Positions 11,852-21,844 of a DNA stretch of 64,000 bases are shown here, one piece after another. Below the pieces are notes generated by a model. That model saw nothing but the letters and a program-made list of their open reading frames with translations, was not told the origin of the DNA and ran no database searches. Source of the DNA: Heterohyrax brucei (taxonomy: Eukaryota; Chordata; Mammalia; Hyracoidea; Procaviidae); assembly GCA_028571685.1 (NCBI GenBank), contig CM053154.1:7043501-7107500 (forward strand), given 5' to 3'. How positions within the stretch are numbered: position 1 is the first letter of the stretch; each line of letters starts with the position of its first letter. Position numbers and translations under genes: made by a program.

Positions 11852-12026
11852 GTATAAATGATACCGTAAGTGTGCATTCTGGGGTCTTCTTCCTCAATTG
11901 AAAACCTGAACCACTGGTCCTGAGGTCCTTGCCGTTTCGCCTTCTTCTCCAGATCCCAGTATAACTCAATGCTGTGATGCGTCACCTTGCCCACGACAGG
12001 TGGATGAGGCTTGGAGGATGGTGTGA
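11852..12026 (-). CDS. FANK1: FANK1 exon 2 (first half of FN3 domain)
   Basis: Internal coding exon immediately upstream of exon 3 in the transcript. On the minus strand a T-rich tract leads to the acceptor CAGCAG, and the donor GTAGGT begins at 11851. With the downstream AG the exon is 175 nt: two bases finishing a codon from exon 1, 57 codons, and two bases completed by exon 3. It encodes the start of the FN3 domain, including [30 protein letters not shown] and [12 protein letters not shown], nearly identical to human FANK1 as I recall it. The entering phase fits human exon 1 ending in the first base of an Ile codon. Using the upstream AG instead (exon start 12029) adds one in-frame codon. 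No disabling change is seen. Exon 1, with the start codon, is not found in the window. Confidence 0.95.
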
Positions 12027-12029
12027 CTG

Positions 12030-12567
12030 CTGAAAAAAAAATACAGTACTTCAGGTCACCGTTTCCTTAAGGGAGAGGGACCACTTGGGTACGTGACAGG
12101 TGCCTGTAATCAAACTCTGCTTCTCTACACCTCAGGGGCACCCATAGTCTACTTCCCTGCCGCTTGCAAAGCTGACCCCGAGTTCCACTGATGGAAGAAC
12201 TGCCTCATCGTTCACCAAGCAGATTGCACCCCATCCATCAATGCCACCCTTCACTCACAGGCCCTTCTAAGATGCTGGTCTGCATATCAGACTAATTAGG
12301 CTGCTCTCTGAGCCAAAGATGACCATGGTTCTTGCTGCAACCCTTCAGAGAGCCGACTGGTAAAGATAGTGTCCACAAAGCCAACAGAGAAACGGTATCT
12401 GTGGTCCAGATATTTGTAACATAGGTGACAAAGGGTTGACATCGATTCTATGTAACCAGCTCTCACAGACTGATGAGCAAAAACCAGAAGGCTTATAGCA
12501 AACCAGGCCAAAGACCAGCAATGCACAAAACAGCAAATACAACACCCAACGTCGTATCTCGCTGGGG
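12030..12567. other. Unique intronic sequence beside exon 2
   Basis: No recognisable repeat, gene or RNA structure. It includes the polypyrimidine tract of the exon 2 acceptor at its left edge (minus strand). Confidence 0.6.
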
Positions 12568-12730
12568 GGGCCCTGGTGGCGCCATGGTTAAGAGCTCAGC
12601 TGCTAACCCAAAGGTCAGCAGTTCAAATCCACCAGCTGCTCCTTGGAAACACTATAGGGCAGTTCTACTCTGTCCTATAGGGTCATTGTGAGTCGGAGTC
12701 TACTTGATGACAGCAGCTTTGATTTGGGTT
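12568..12730 (+). mobile_element. Afrotherian tRNA-derived SINE
   Basis: Head GGCCCTGGTGGCGCCATGG, B box GTTCAAATCCACCAGC, CTGTCCTATAGGGTCATTG, tail with GAGTCGGAGTCTACTTGATG. Near full length. No clear target duplication. Confidence 0.9.
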
Positions 12731-12839
12731 CAGTCACACAAACGGACTGTGACAGGACCTTACGTGCAGTCAGATGACAACATGAGGAGAGAGACTCTCA
12801 CAAGTTTATGGTGGGGAAATGTGACTTAGTCTCAAAGAA

Positions 12840-14160
12840 GCAAGATGGTAGCATCTATTAAAATTAAAAATACACACAAAGCAACCAGAAGGAAATCATG
12901 AGAATGCGGACGTATTGTGAAGGATGCTACCCGTGTCACTCAACAGCTTACGGAGAAATTGTTGAGTGGGAACCTAAACTGCTACGCATATCTTCACCAA
13001 AAACACAGTGTTTGTTTCTGTTTAATTAAAAATGAATATACCCTTCTTTTTAGCCCCCTACTCCTGGGAATCTGTGCCACAGGAATGAGAACATCACACA
13101 CACGCACGGCACACACGAGAACACTAGCTGTGGCCATTTTCATCAGTGGGGACATGGCCAAATAAATCACAATGCAGCCACAAGTCAAATGTCATGCAGC
13201 CTTTTAGGAAGTGAATTCATTTCATGTGAGATGTTTTGAAAAAATTCTCATGAGAGTGGGTGTTTTGTCTCCTCTTCCAGATTTTAAGTTCCTTGAGTGC
13301 TAGGTCCTATCAGTGCCTTTCAAACCTCAAAAATATCACTAAGTTACCACTTGGGTTATTCAGAAAGAATGGGTCTTGTGCTTCCCTGCAGACAAAATCC
13401 CTACACACCCAGACCTGACATGCTGGTCTCAGCAGACCCCAGACCCTCCCACCACACAGGCCCCACAGAGGCACACAGAGTGGCCCCAGGCGCGCCAGCC
13501 CCAGACTAGAGTAGGAAGGTGGAGAAGCCAACCCCTCATCCCCTTTACTTTGGGGTCACAGAGCTGTGTTAGGCTGCAGCCTCAAAGCCAACACCCCCCC
13601 TTTATTTTCCTAATATTTATAGAAAACGTGGCATGATAGAACGAGACAAATCTGGGTTTGAAATTCAAGCTTTGAAACAGAGTCAAGAATACTTCCAAGT
13701 GTTTTTGTGATCATTAAATAACACATATAAAGTATCTAAATAAATGATGGCATATTTCATAGCCCAAAACCCCACACAGCAGCTAACATAAACGTGATCT
13801 GCAGGCATCGATGTAGATAAATCTCAAAAACGAGTTAAAAACACTGGCTGCAAATGCATATCATACATTATTACACCACTAATGTAAATTTTTGAACAAG
13901 CCATGCAACGTTATATCATATTTATACATACAGAGAGATGTGGTAAAGTTAGAAGCACAATGGGAAGAACATAAACCACTAGGATGTATCATCGTGACGC
14001 GGTCAGGGACAGGGCTGAGACCCAAGGGCACAGGGAGCATGCCTCATTACAACACTTACAGGACTTTATTTTTAAAAAGAGTAAGGGAGTAAGAGTACGG
14101 TAAGAGATAGAAAAACAGAGCGAGAAGGAGGCACAAAGAAAAAGAGTATAATACACAAGG
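12840..14160 (+). mobile_element. Degraded old L1 (L1M-like) remnants
   Basis: Patches resemble the 3' part of an old L1 ORF2: CCCCTACTCCTGGGAATCTG, CCAAATAAATCACAATGCAG and TCATGCAGCCTTTTAGG near 13060-13210, then GATGTAGATAAATCTCAAAA near 13810. Between them (13260-13740) nothing is recognisable. Boundaries and continuity are uncertain. Confidence 0.45.
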
Positions 14161-14224
14161 CAAAATGTTAACACATGAAACCCGCACGGTGTGTCCAGGT
14201 GTGTTAATATCTGCAATCATTTTG

Positions 14225-14381
14225 ATATGTTGGTGCAGTGGTTACGTGATGCAGCTGCTAAACAAAAGCTTGGCAGTTCAAAGCCACTAGCTGCTCCTTG
14301 AAGTACTACGGGACCCTTCTACTATGTCCTGTGGGTTGTTATGGGTCAGAATCAACTCAACAGTAACAGAGTTGGTTTTTC
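14225..14381 (+). mobile_element. Afrotherian tRNA-derived SINE, diverged
   Basis: TTGGTGCAGTGGTTACGTG head, GGCAGTTCAAAGCCACTAGC around the B box, and TCAGAATCAACTCAACAGTA tail. The following 14382-14884 shows nothing recognisable except a short MIR/L2-like CTACTGTGTACCAGGCACTG. Confidence 0.85.
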
Positions 14382-14884
14382 TTTGAATAATTCACTTTTT
14401 AAACCTCAATAATGCTAGCTCTTACTCTTACAGAATCAAAGCTTTCTTAGAGAAGGCTAATGTTCTATCTACTAACTAATCCATGTGAGACAGGACAATG
14501 AGGACCTACTGTGTACCAGGCACTGGCCTTGCAGCATGAGCCAGCAATCTGGCTGGTGAACAGGATGATGGCTCTTACCCTCATCATGACACCACTGTTG
14601 AACAGGTCACTTTTTCTTTTCAAAGCCTTCTAAAGCCATTCAAAGACCAGGATGGGCAGACCATTACAAACCACCCCGACACAGCCAGAAGCCAGGCAGT
14701 GATTCTGTTCTCAACACTACCTGGCTGAGAATCCCATTCAGAACTGGGATAGGCAAGAAAGCCTAAGTTCGTGTCAAATTTCAGAAGGGACAGACAAAGA
14801 CTCGCCATGGACTCATTCAAAGATTAAAAAGCTAACTTTCCCAGGTAGGCCTGAGTTTCTCCAGCCTTGCTGTCAGCTCAGGAC

Positions 14885-15075
14885 TGCCAGCGGCACAACG
14901 AGGAAGCACTTGGCCGCTCACCAAAAGGCTGATGGTTCAAACAGCAGCCACTCTGCAGAAGGACATAGCGGTCAGCTTCTACTCCGGTTACAGACTCGGG
15001 AACCTGGGGCAGCTCCACTCAGCCCTACAGGATTGCTCGGAGTGGGACTGACAGGGCAGCAGAGGGTTTGGGTTT
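14885..15075 (+). mobile_element. Afrotherian SINE, longer diverged copy
   Basis: AGCGGCACAACGAGGAAGC head, CAAAAGGCTGATGGTTCAA, an expanded middle of about 45 bp, and a tail with GGAGTGGGACTGACAGGGC then GGGTTTGGGTTTTG. 15076-15640 beyond it is featureless to me. Confidence 0.75.
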
Positions 15076-15647
15076 TGTTGTTGTTTGCTTTGCTCTTTGC
15101 TGATCATTGACCCCAGCAAATAATAACAGCCTTCCACCAACAAGCTTGGCATGGACGCACAGGGTCTGCGACAACCAGGGCCCACCCTAACCAGACCTGG
15201 CACTGGTCCAGGTCCAGCTGCCAGCTCAGGCCTAAGTGAGAACCTTCCCTGCCATCTATCAGCCCTGCAGATCTGATATGGAGCCTGGGAAAGGTCTGGT
15301 GTTTGGAAGTTTGGTTTATGGCTGTTTTTCAGCAGAGATCCCAATTCAACCCCCCACCCATGGCATCCCTGTGATGTAGCACATGGGCTGAGTGGGAGCA
15401 GCAGGCTGGATGCTATGAGGCACCACCAAAGTCCCCCAGGAACACCGATGGGCCATGCACTGGCCATTAGTGACATTCTCCGTCTTCTGTATCGAGAGAC
15501 AACACTCACCAAATGTATGCCCAAGCAGTCCAGAGTGGCTTTTAGCAAAGCACATTAATGTCATGCAGAATTGGAATGGGCAGAGCACGATCTCATGCCC
15601 ACAACAGGCAGAAGCTGCCAGGTACATGGCAGGCTTTTTAAGGTATC

Positions 15648-15692
15648 AAAAAAAATATATGTGTATGTATACATATACACATATATATACAT
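15648..15692. repeat. TA/TG-rich simple repeat
   Basis: Alternating purine-pyrimidine run of TATATG, TGTATG and ATACACAT units, partly self-complementary. Probably grown from the A-rich tail of a neighbouring element. Confidence 0.7.
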
Positions 15693-15737
15693 AGTAGATG
15701 AGATCAGGTATTCTTTGTTTCTTAGTCTTTTGGCCAA

Positions 15738-15793
15738 CAACATGGGGATGCCATTGAGTCAGAACGGACCCAACATCAATGGGTTTGATTTTA
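15738..15793 (+). mobile_element. SINE tail fragment
   Basis: Only the 3' end of an Afrotherian SINE: CATTGAGTCAGAACGGACCC, then a GGGTTTGATTTTAG tail. It directly precedes another SINE. Confidence 0.7.
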
Positions 15794-15796
15794 GTT

Positions 15797-16003
15797 TAGA
15801 GCATGTGGTACGAACGATCTACGGACTCAGCTACTAAAGGAAAGGCCAGGGTTTTGAATTCACTCAGAGGCACCTGGGAAGACAGGCTTGGTGATCTACT
15901 TTCAAAACATCAGCAGTGAGACCCCAATGGAGCCCAGTTCTATTCTGACACACATGGGGTTGCCATGAGTTAGAATCAATTCAACAGCAACCTTTTTTTT
16001 TAA
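15797..16003 (+). mobile_element. Afrotherian SINE, longer diverged copy
   Basis: Head-like CATGTGGTACGAACGATCT, a degraded B box, an inserted middle block with GGCTTGGTGATCTACTTTC, then GGGTTGCCATGAGTTAGAAT and a T-rich tail. It belongs to the subtype with an extra central block. Confidence 0.75.
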
Positions 16004-16579
16004 CAGCAGTGTGACAGGTATGTTTTAACCCTTAAAAGTACCACACCCATAGAGTTTGTATTTTCTCATTAGTGAAACGCGAGTGGAGGGGTATCATGAC
16101 CTGTAAATACACATAGGGTGTTGGTTCAGGTTGACTTCCATCAGCATTCACACTAATGACACAATAACATCCCAACTTGACCATTTCTTTCTTCTCTGTT
16201 AAGCTGGAAACTTTCATAGTTTCTGGTACCTCCTAGAAAATTCTGGAAGTCCAGAAATCAAGAAAGGATAGGGATCATGATATTACCAAGAAGGCTATTT
16301 TCAAAACCAAATGAGTGAGAAAGTAAGGCAGTTTGGTGATGATATAACAGAACCAACAAGAAACACAAAGTACTTGGGATTTCCCACATGGCTTTGATGA
16401 TCTCCCATATCAGTGCGCTTCACGTTCCTCAGAGACTGAAAGAGCACCTTTGAAAGCTTGTCACTAGCCAAAGTGGAAGAATTATTGTGACACGCAGCAG
16501 AGGCCTGTGTGGGCTCTGGGCCTCAGTGACAGCTGGCAATGGCGCATCATCTCTCCCAGGAGGAAAAGAACAGCTGCTA

Positions 16580-16775
16580 CAACACTTACTTTGTGCCACA
16601 CACTTTACATTTACTTATCTAAACTTCCCCACAAATTTATAAAGAGTGTTTTTACTATGTCCACTGTAGAGATGGGCATAGTAAAATCAGAGGCACAGAG
16701 AGGTTAAGTAACTTGCTCAAGATCACACAGCATAACCAGAATTAGAAGTTACCCGGTATCATACTGCCTCTTAGA
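16580..16775 (-). mobile_element. MIR SINE
   Basis: Plus-strand reading shows the complement of the MIR core: GAGATGGGCATAGTAAAATC, AGAGAGGTTAAGTAACTTGC, and TCAAGATCACACAGCATAAC. These are hallmark MIR strings. 16004-16579 before it holds no recognisable feature. Confidence 0.8.
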
Positions 16776-16849
16776 AGTTGTTGTGAGGTGGTGGGTGTGG
16801 TAGGGGTGGGGAGTACACAACAAACACAATGCTTACAGATCAAGATAAC

Positions 16850-17775
16850 CATAACAAAAATGTAGAAAGTAGCAAAATCAAAATATTAGCTACACAACTC
16901 AAACAAGCAGAAGAAGCTCACAGCCACCAAGAAAGAAAATAATAAAGATCAGAACAAATATAAATTAAATAGAGACTAAAAAAAAAAAGGAATCAACAAA
17001 ACCAAAAAACTATTGGCCAAACTGACAGAAGAAAAACAAGAGAGGAAGCAAGTAAGCCAACTAAAAAATGAAACTGGAGACACTACAACAGAGCCAACTG
17101 AAATATAAAAGAGTGTTATAAGAAACTGTACAAAAAATTCAAAAATCTAGAGGAAATGGACAAATTCCTAGAAATACACTACCTACTACTAACACAAACC
17201 AGATCAAATATCCAGAAACACACATAAAAAGAGAAAAGACTGAAAAGGAAATTTAAAACAATAACAACCAAAAAGCCCTGGCCCAGATGGCTTCACTGTA
17301 GTATTCTACCAAACATTCAGAGAATTTATACCAGTCCTATTCAAACTGTTTCAGAATGTAGAGATGGAAGGGTTACATCTGAACTCATTCTATGAAGCCA
17401 GCATATACCTGATATCCAAAAGGAGGCAAAAACACCACACACACACAAAAAGAAAATTGCACTGAACATCTGTCATGAGTACAGATGTAAACATTCAACA
17501 AAATTCTAGGCAAAGAATTCAGCATCACATCAAAAAAAAAAGGACCAAGTGGGATTCATACGTAAGTATACAAGGATGATTCAATATTATAAAATCAATC
17601 AACATAATCTGCCACACCAATGAAAGAATTACATGATTAGCTCAATTTATGTAGAAATAGCATTTGACAAAGTCCAACACCCATTCCTGATAAAAACGCT
17701 CAATAACAAAGATATAGGCGAGACATTCCTCAACACAATGAAGGGCATCTTCCCTAAAGTAACAGCCAATATCAT
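16850..17775 (+). mobile_element. L1 ORF2 fragment (reverse-transcriptase region)
   Basis: Decayed L1 ORF2 coding sequence. The stretch near 17275-17400 corresponds to the conserved SPGPDGF, FYQTF and SFYEAS segments before the RT domain. That near 17500-17700 corresponds to the AFDKIQHPF region of the palm. Multiple frameshifts and A-rich runs rule out function. It jumps directly into L1 3' UTR at about 17776, so the end of ORF2 is deleted. Confidence 0.8.
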
Positions 17776-18165
17776 TCTTAATTATGCTGAGTGAAATAAG
17801 TCAGTCACAGAAGGATGATAAATATTATATGAGACAACTATTACAGAAGTTATCCATAGAAGGAAACATTCTTTGCTGGTTACAAGGAGGGGGAGGGGGA
17901 GGGATGGAGAATCATTAACTAGACTATAGACAAGTATTATTTCTAGTGAAGGGAAAAGCAGCACACAATAGAGGGAAGTCAGCACACTGTGACCAAGGGA
18001 AAAACAACACACAGCAGAGAGAAGTCAGCACAATGTGACCAAGGAAATCCAACACACAACAGAGGGTGAAGTCAGCACAATGTGACCAAGGCACAGGGAG
18101 ACACCGAGGTACATAAGAAAAAAGGGCAACTACAGTGAATGCTAAATCATATACAACCCTTCAAC
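17776..18165 (+). mobile_element. L1 3' end with internal tandem repeat
   Basis: Begins with TATGCTGAGTGAAATAAGTC (end of ORF2), then the L1 3' UTR start with GGTTACAAGGAGGGGGAGGG and AATCATTAACTAGA, continuing into a three-unit tandem repeat listed separately. 18166-18404 beyond it is AT-rich and unassigned. Confidence 0.75.
17948..18090 (+). repeat. Three-unit tandem repeat, about 46-47 bp period
   Basis: Units each end in GTCAGCACA(A/C)TGTGACC AAGG; the GACCAAGG marks fall at 17991, 18037 and 18084. The unit core is AACACACA(A/G)CAGAG plus GAAGTCAGCACA. Other L1 3' UTRs in the window (for example 55567-55600) carry this block once, so it expanded within this copy. Confidence 0.85.
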
Positions 18166-18404
18166 AATACTAATAATAAACAATAATTTGTGAGTAGACA
18201 CACAGGCTGATATGTATGCTAAGTAGGTGAGCGAGGCTGGATGGGGCTACACTCACATTTCTACAAGAGGCATGGTTGTAGATAGTTCTCCATGCATATT
18301 TGTAAATGCTGCATATATACTCATACATACAGCCAAGCCAAGTGCATACATACAACAGAGCACATAGAGGGGCACAGATATCAAAACAACTTCAACAGTA
18401 GCAT

Positions 18405-19175
18405 AGAAACCACTGCAGTTGAAGGCTAAAGACCATAGCCTCAGAGGACGTCTAGATCAGCTGGCAAAACAGAATTCATAAAAACAATATTCTCCATCCT
18501 AGCCCAGTGAGCAGCGTCTGGAGTCTTAAAAGCTTGTGAGCAGCCATCTAAGAGGCAACTGGTGGTCTCTTCTTACCCAAAGCCGAGAATAAAGAAGAAA
18601 AACAAAGACTCAAGGAAGCCATTAGTCCCAAAGACTAATCACCAACATGAACTACAACTTCTTCTAACCTGAGATCAAAAGAGCTAGACAGTACCCACCT
18701 ACCAGTACCATCCACTCTAAATGGGATCACAATAGAAGGCTCCAGTTAAAATGGGTAAAAATGTAAAACAAAATCAAATTAATTAAAAAAAAAACTGACT
18801 AGTCAGAGACTGGAGGAACCTGAAACCAATGACCAAAGACAGCCGTCTAACTTGGAACTGAAGTCATCCCTGAAGACCACCTTTCAGCCAAACAACAGAT
18901 GGGGCTATAAAATAAAAATAAACAATGACACCTGTGAAGACAGTGTGTCTTAGAACAATCAACTATACAAGACCAAAAGGGCAATATCTGCCCCAAACCA
19001 AGGATGAGAAGCCAGCAGAATAGAAATGGAACCCAGGGAGGAAACGCGGCAGTGTTAGCACACTGCGTGGGTCACTGTGTGGATCGTAACCAACGTCACG
19101 ACATAATTATTAAATACTCATGGGTTGGAAAACCAGTTGGCAACATAAGCTTTCATCTGAAGCACAATAAAGTGC
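18405..19175 (+). mobile_element. L1 3' UTR, second subtype
   Basis: Contains GTCTGGAGTCTTAAAAGCTT and GTGAGCAGCCATCTAAGAGG, the hallmark shared by all L1 3' UTR copies here, then a version of the body resembling 35428-36172, ending with GCACAATAAA at 19162-19171. The part 18660-18905 has an inverted partner at 19880-20130. Confidence 0.7.
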
Positions 19176-19879
19176 TCAACAGAAGCAAACAATTTTATGC
19201 CCTTGTGGTCATTTGTCAAGTAATTAAGTTGTTTGACTGCGAAAGAATGGAGGGCTCCCTATACTGTCACTGTTCAGCCTATGCGATTACTTAGAAATCT
19301 ATTTTTAAAAAGCTATTCCTTACAAAGAATAGATTTAAACACCAAATCCTATCCTGTTTAAGCAAGCCACTAGGCACTATTAGGCCTTAGTGTCCTCAAT
19401 TTCTTTATAAACATATTGTAACAGCACAACAGAAATGTGTCAACCCCCCAAAAGTAGAATCAACATAAGGGAGGAACGGCTCAGTACCCTAATGAGAAGC
19501 AGTTGACCAAACCTTCTCTCTTCTACAGAGAGAACTGACACCCACATTCAATCTTAGAGTTGACCACTGTGGTCAGCACCATGACAAGAGGGAAATGAGG
19601 AAGACAGACGAAAACATGAGGCTATCCATTCCATCCACACACAGCACCGTAAAGCACAATTGCATTTTCCCTGTCTTTCCAAATTTTACCGAGGACAAAA
19701 TTCACTGACAGGGGACATATGTGGCCCGGCCTCCAGTGCCCAATGGTCCATAATGAAGATGGTGGCATGCTGAGGGGAAGCTATGTAAAGACAGTAGTGG
19801 CTGCCACCTCACAACAATCTTTCCCAGGTTGGTCACATATCTACAGCAATCATACAGCACAAACATACTCTGAATCAAT
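19176..19879. other. Unassigned spacer between inverted L1 pieces
   Basis: Unique-looking sequence with no recognisable coding or repeat signature. Confidence 0.5.
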
Positions 19880-20130
19880 GCATCTGTTGTTTGGCTGAAA
19901 GGTGGTCTCCACGGATGGCTTCAGTTCCAAGTTAGATGGCTGTCTTTGGGCACTGGTCTTGGGTTCCTCCAGTCTCTTTGACTAGTCTTTTTTTTTTTTT
20001 TTTAATTTGATTTTGTTCTACATTTTTACCCATTTTAACTGGAACCTTCTACTGTGATCCCATTTAGAGTGGATGGTAGTAGTAGCTGGGCACCATCTAG
20101 TTCTTTTGATCTCAGTAGAGACTGTAATCA
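19880..20130 (-). mobile_element. L1 3' UTR fragment, inverted partner
   Basis: On the minus strand it reads through GAGATCAAAAGAACTAGATG, ACCATCCACTCTAAATGGGA and TGGAACTGAAGCCATCC, closely matching 18660-18905 on the plus strand. It ends abruptly at both sides. 20131-20399 beyond it is unassigned. Confidence 0.8.
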
Positions 20131-20399
20131 TTCCCAACCGACTAGATTTTAGAAGTATCAAAAGACATGTTTGTCCATGACTATATGCTGAAGAAGCAAT
20201 TTTTAAACCAAATATTGCAATGTCTACATAGTAGTGATGCTTTCTCCTTCCACTTAAAAATACAGCTGAAGTAAACTTAACCTCACAAAACTACTGTCTT
20301 GCTTTTTATGAAGCAGAATCCTCAAAACCCTGGTAGATGAAAGGTCCAGGGACAGAAGCAGAGAATTCAAAACTAAAGAAAATAATGCCACTAACTTGT

Positions 20400-20588
20400 A
20401 AGTTTAAAAATATGCAAGTTAAAATAACAGTGAAGTACCATTTTATTTGTCAGACTGGAGCAAAAACAGGCATTGATAATACCCTATGCTGTGTATGATG
20501 GTGATAAATTGGTTTATTCACAGATTTGGGGTAGTACATGGCCTTTTCTAAAGCAATTTGGCCATATTTAATCATGACTGTAAAACCT
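20400..20588 (+). mobile_element. Old L1 (L1M-like) ORF2 fragment, left half
   Basis: GTTAAAATAACAGTGAAGTA, CCATTTTATTTGTCAGACTG and GCAATTTGGCCATATTTAAT match the 3' part of old L1 ORF2. It breaks at the RTE insertion and resumes at 21301. Confidence 0.65.
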
Positions 20589-21300
20589 TGCTTGCCTAAA
20601 GTGAAGAGGACTGGAAGCACTTATTAGACCACAGCCTTCAGATTGGATTACACCTTAACATAAAGAAAACAAAAATCTTCACAACTGGACCAGTAAATAA
20701 CATCATGATAAACGCAGGAAACACTGACGCTGTCAAGGGTTCATCTTACTTGAATCCACAGTCAGTGTCCACGGAAGCAGCAGTCAAGAAATCAACAATG
20801 TACTGTATTGGGCAAATCTTTTGCAAAAGACCTCTTAAAGTATTAAAAAGCAAAGATGTCAGTTTGAGGACTACCGTACATCTGACCCAAGCTATGCTGT
20901 TTCTTTTTGCCTCATATGTAAGCAAAAGCTAGACAATGTATGAATACCACCAAAGAAAAATTGACACCTTTCAATTATGACGTTGGCAAAGAATACCGAA
21001 TATACCACGGAGTGCCAGGGGAATAAACAAATCTATCCTAAAGGAATTACAGCCAGAAAACTCACTAAAAACAAAGATGAGAAGACCTCATTTCACGTAT
21101 TTTGTCCATGTTATCAGGAGGGACCAGTCCCTGGAGAAGGACGTCATGCTTGGTAAAAGACCCTCAAGGAGAGAGACGGACACAGTGGCTACAAGAGTGG
21201 GCTCAAGTGTCCCAACTGGGAGGACGGAGCAGGACCACGCAGTGCTTCCCTCGGCTGTAGGCAGGGTCACTACGGTCAGACCCAACTCAAGGGCGCCTAA
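20589..21300 (+). mobile_element. RTE-clade LINE, 5'-truncated
   Basis: Reads through HLNIKKTKIFTTGPVNN-type sequence after the RT active site, INAGNTDAVKG, a CIGQIFCKRPLKVLKS segment, LTQAMLF, then HFTYFVHVIRRDQSLEKD and a 3' end with CACTACGGTCAGACCCAACT. It includes a frameshift-bearing middle. It interrupts an older L1. Confidence 0.85.
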
Positions 21301-21385
21301 GAAAATGCTCCACCTGGTGATTCTGCTCCTGGAAATGTAGCCAAAGAAAGCGATTCAGAAATCAAAAAGTAAATGCAAAAACTAA
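21301..21385 (+). mobile_element. Old L1 (L1M-like) ORF2 fragment, right half
   Basis: CACCTGGTGATTCTGCTCCT, GGAAATGTAGCCAAAGAAAG continues the L1 interrupted at 20588 (ORF2 segment commonly read as CTTCTGGGAATTTATCC in old L1s). 21386-21626 is AT-rich and only weakly L1-like. Confidence 0.55.
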
Positions 21386-21626
21386 ACTCTATTTGTAGTG
21401 AATAAACTTTTATTTTCATTGTAAAAAATTTTCAGACACATAGGCAAATAGAATGGTGAATCTGGTAGTACTTATTATCCAGCTCTATCAGTCACCAGTT
21501 GAACACAGCCAATCTTAATTCATCTAATGTCCTATCCATTCCCACCCTGCCATCCAGCTTGGACTACTTAGCATGTAAATTGCAAAGACTACACTTGGTA
21601 TCAGTGTCCTGAGCTGTTTCTATACC

Positions 21627-21822
21627 AAAAACAAAGCCAAACCCAGTGTCAGTGAGTTGATTCGGACTCAGAGACCCTACAGATAGAAGGAAAACAAAAA
21701 TCTTCACAACTGGACCAGTAAACAACATTATAGAACTTTCCAAAGAGTGCTGCTAGATTTGAAAAGCCAACCTTCTGGTTAGCAGTTGTAGCACTTAACA
21801 ACTATAACACCAGGGTTTCCAT
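21627..21822 (-). mobile_element. Afrotherian SINE carrying an RTE-derived patch
   Basis: Minus-oriented SINE: GTCAGTGAGTTGATTCGGAC at the tail end, CTTCTGGTTAGCAGTTGTAG and ACACCAGGGTTTCC at the head end. The middle, normally covering the AGAGTAGAACTGCCCCA region, is replaced by 21690-21731, which matches RTE ORF2 at 20665-20706 in 40 of 42 positions. Confidence 0.85.
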
Positions 21823-21844
21823 TTATATACCGACGTTGCTGTTG

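Noticed and set aside
14988..15548. Open frame of 186 codons on the minus strand
   Set aside because: Overlaps a SINE and unique sequence; no known domain and no exon boundaries that fit FANK1.
17948..18090. Regular repeats considered as a CRISPR-like array
   Set aside because: Only three units, directly adjacent, no unique spacers, in a mammalian L1.
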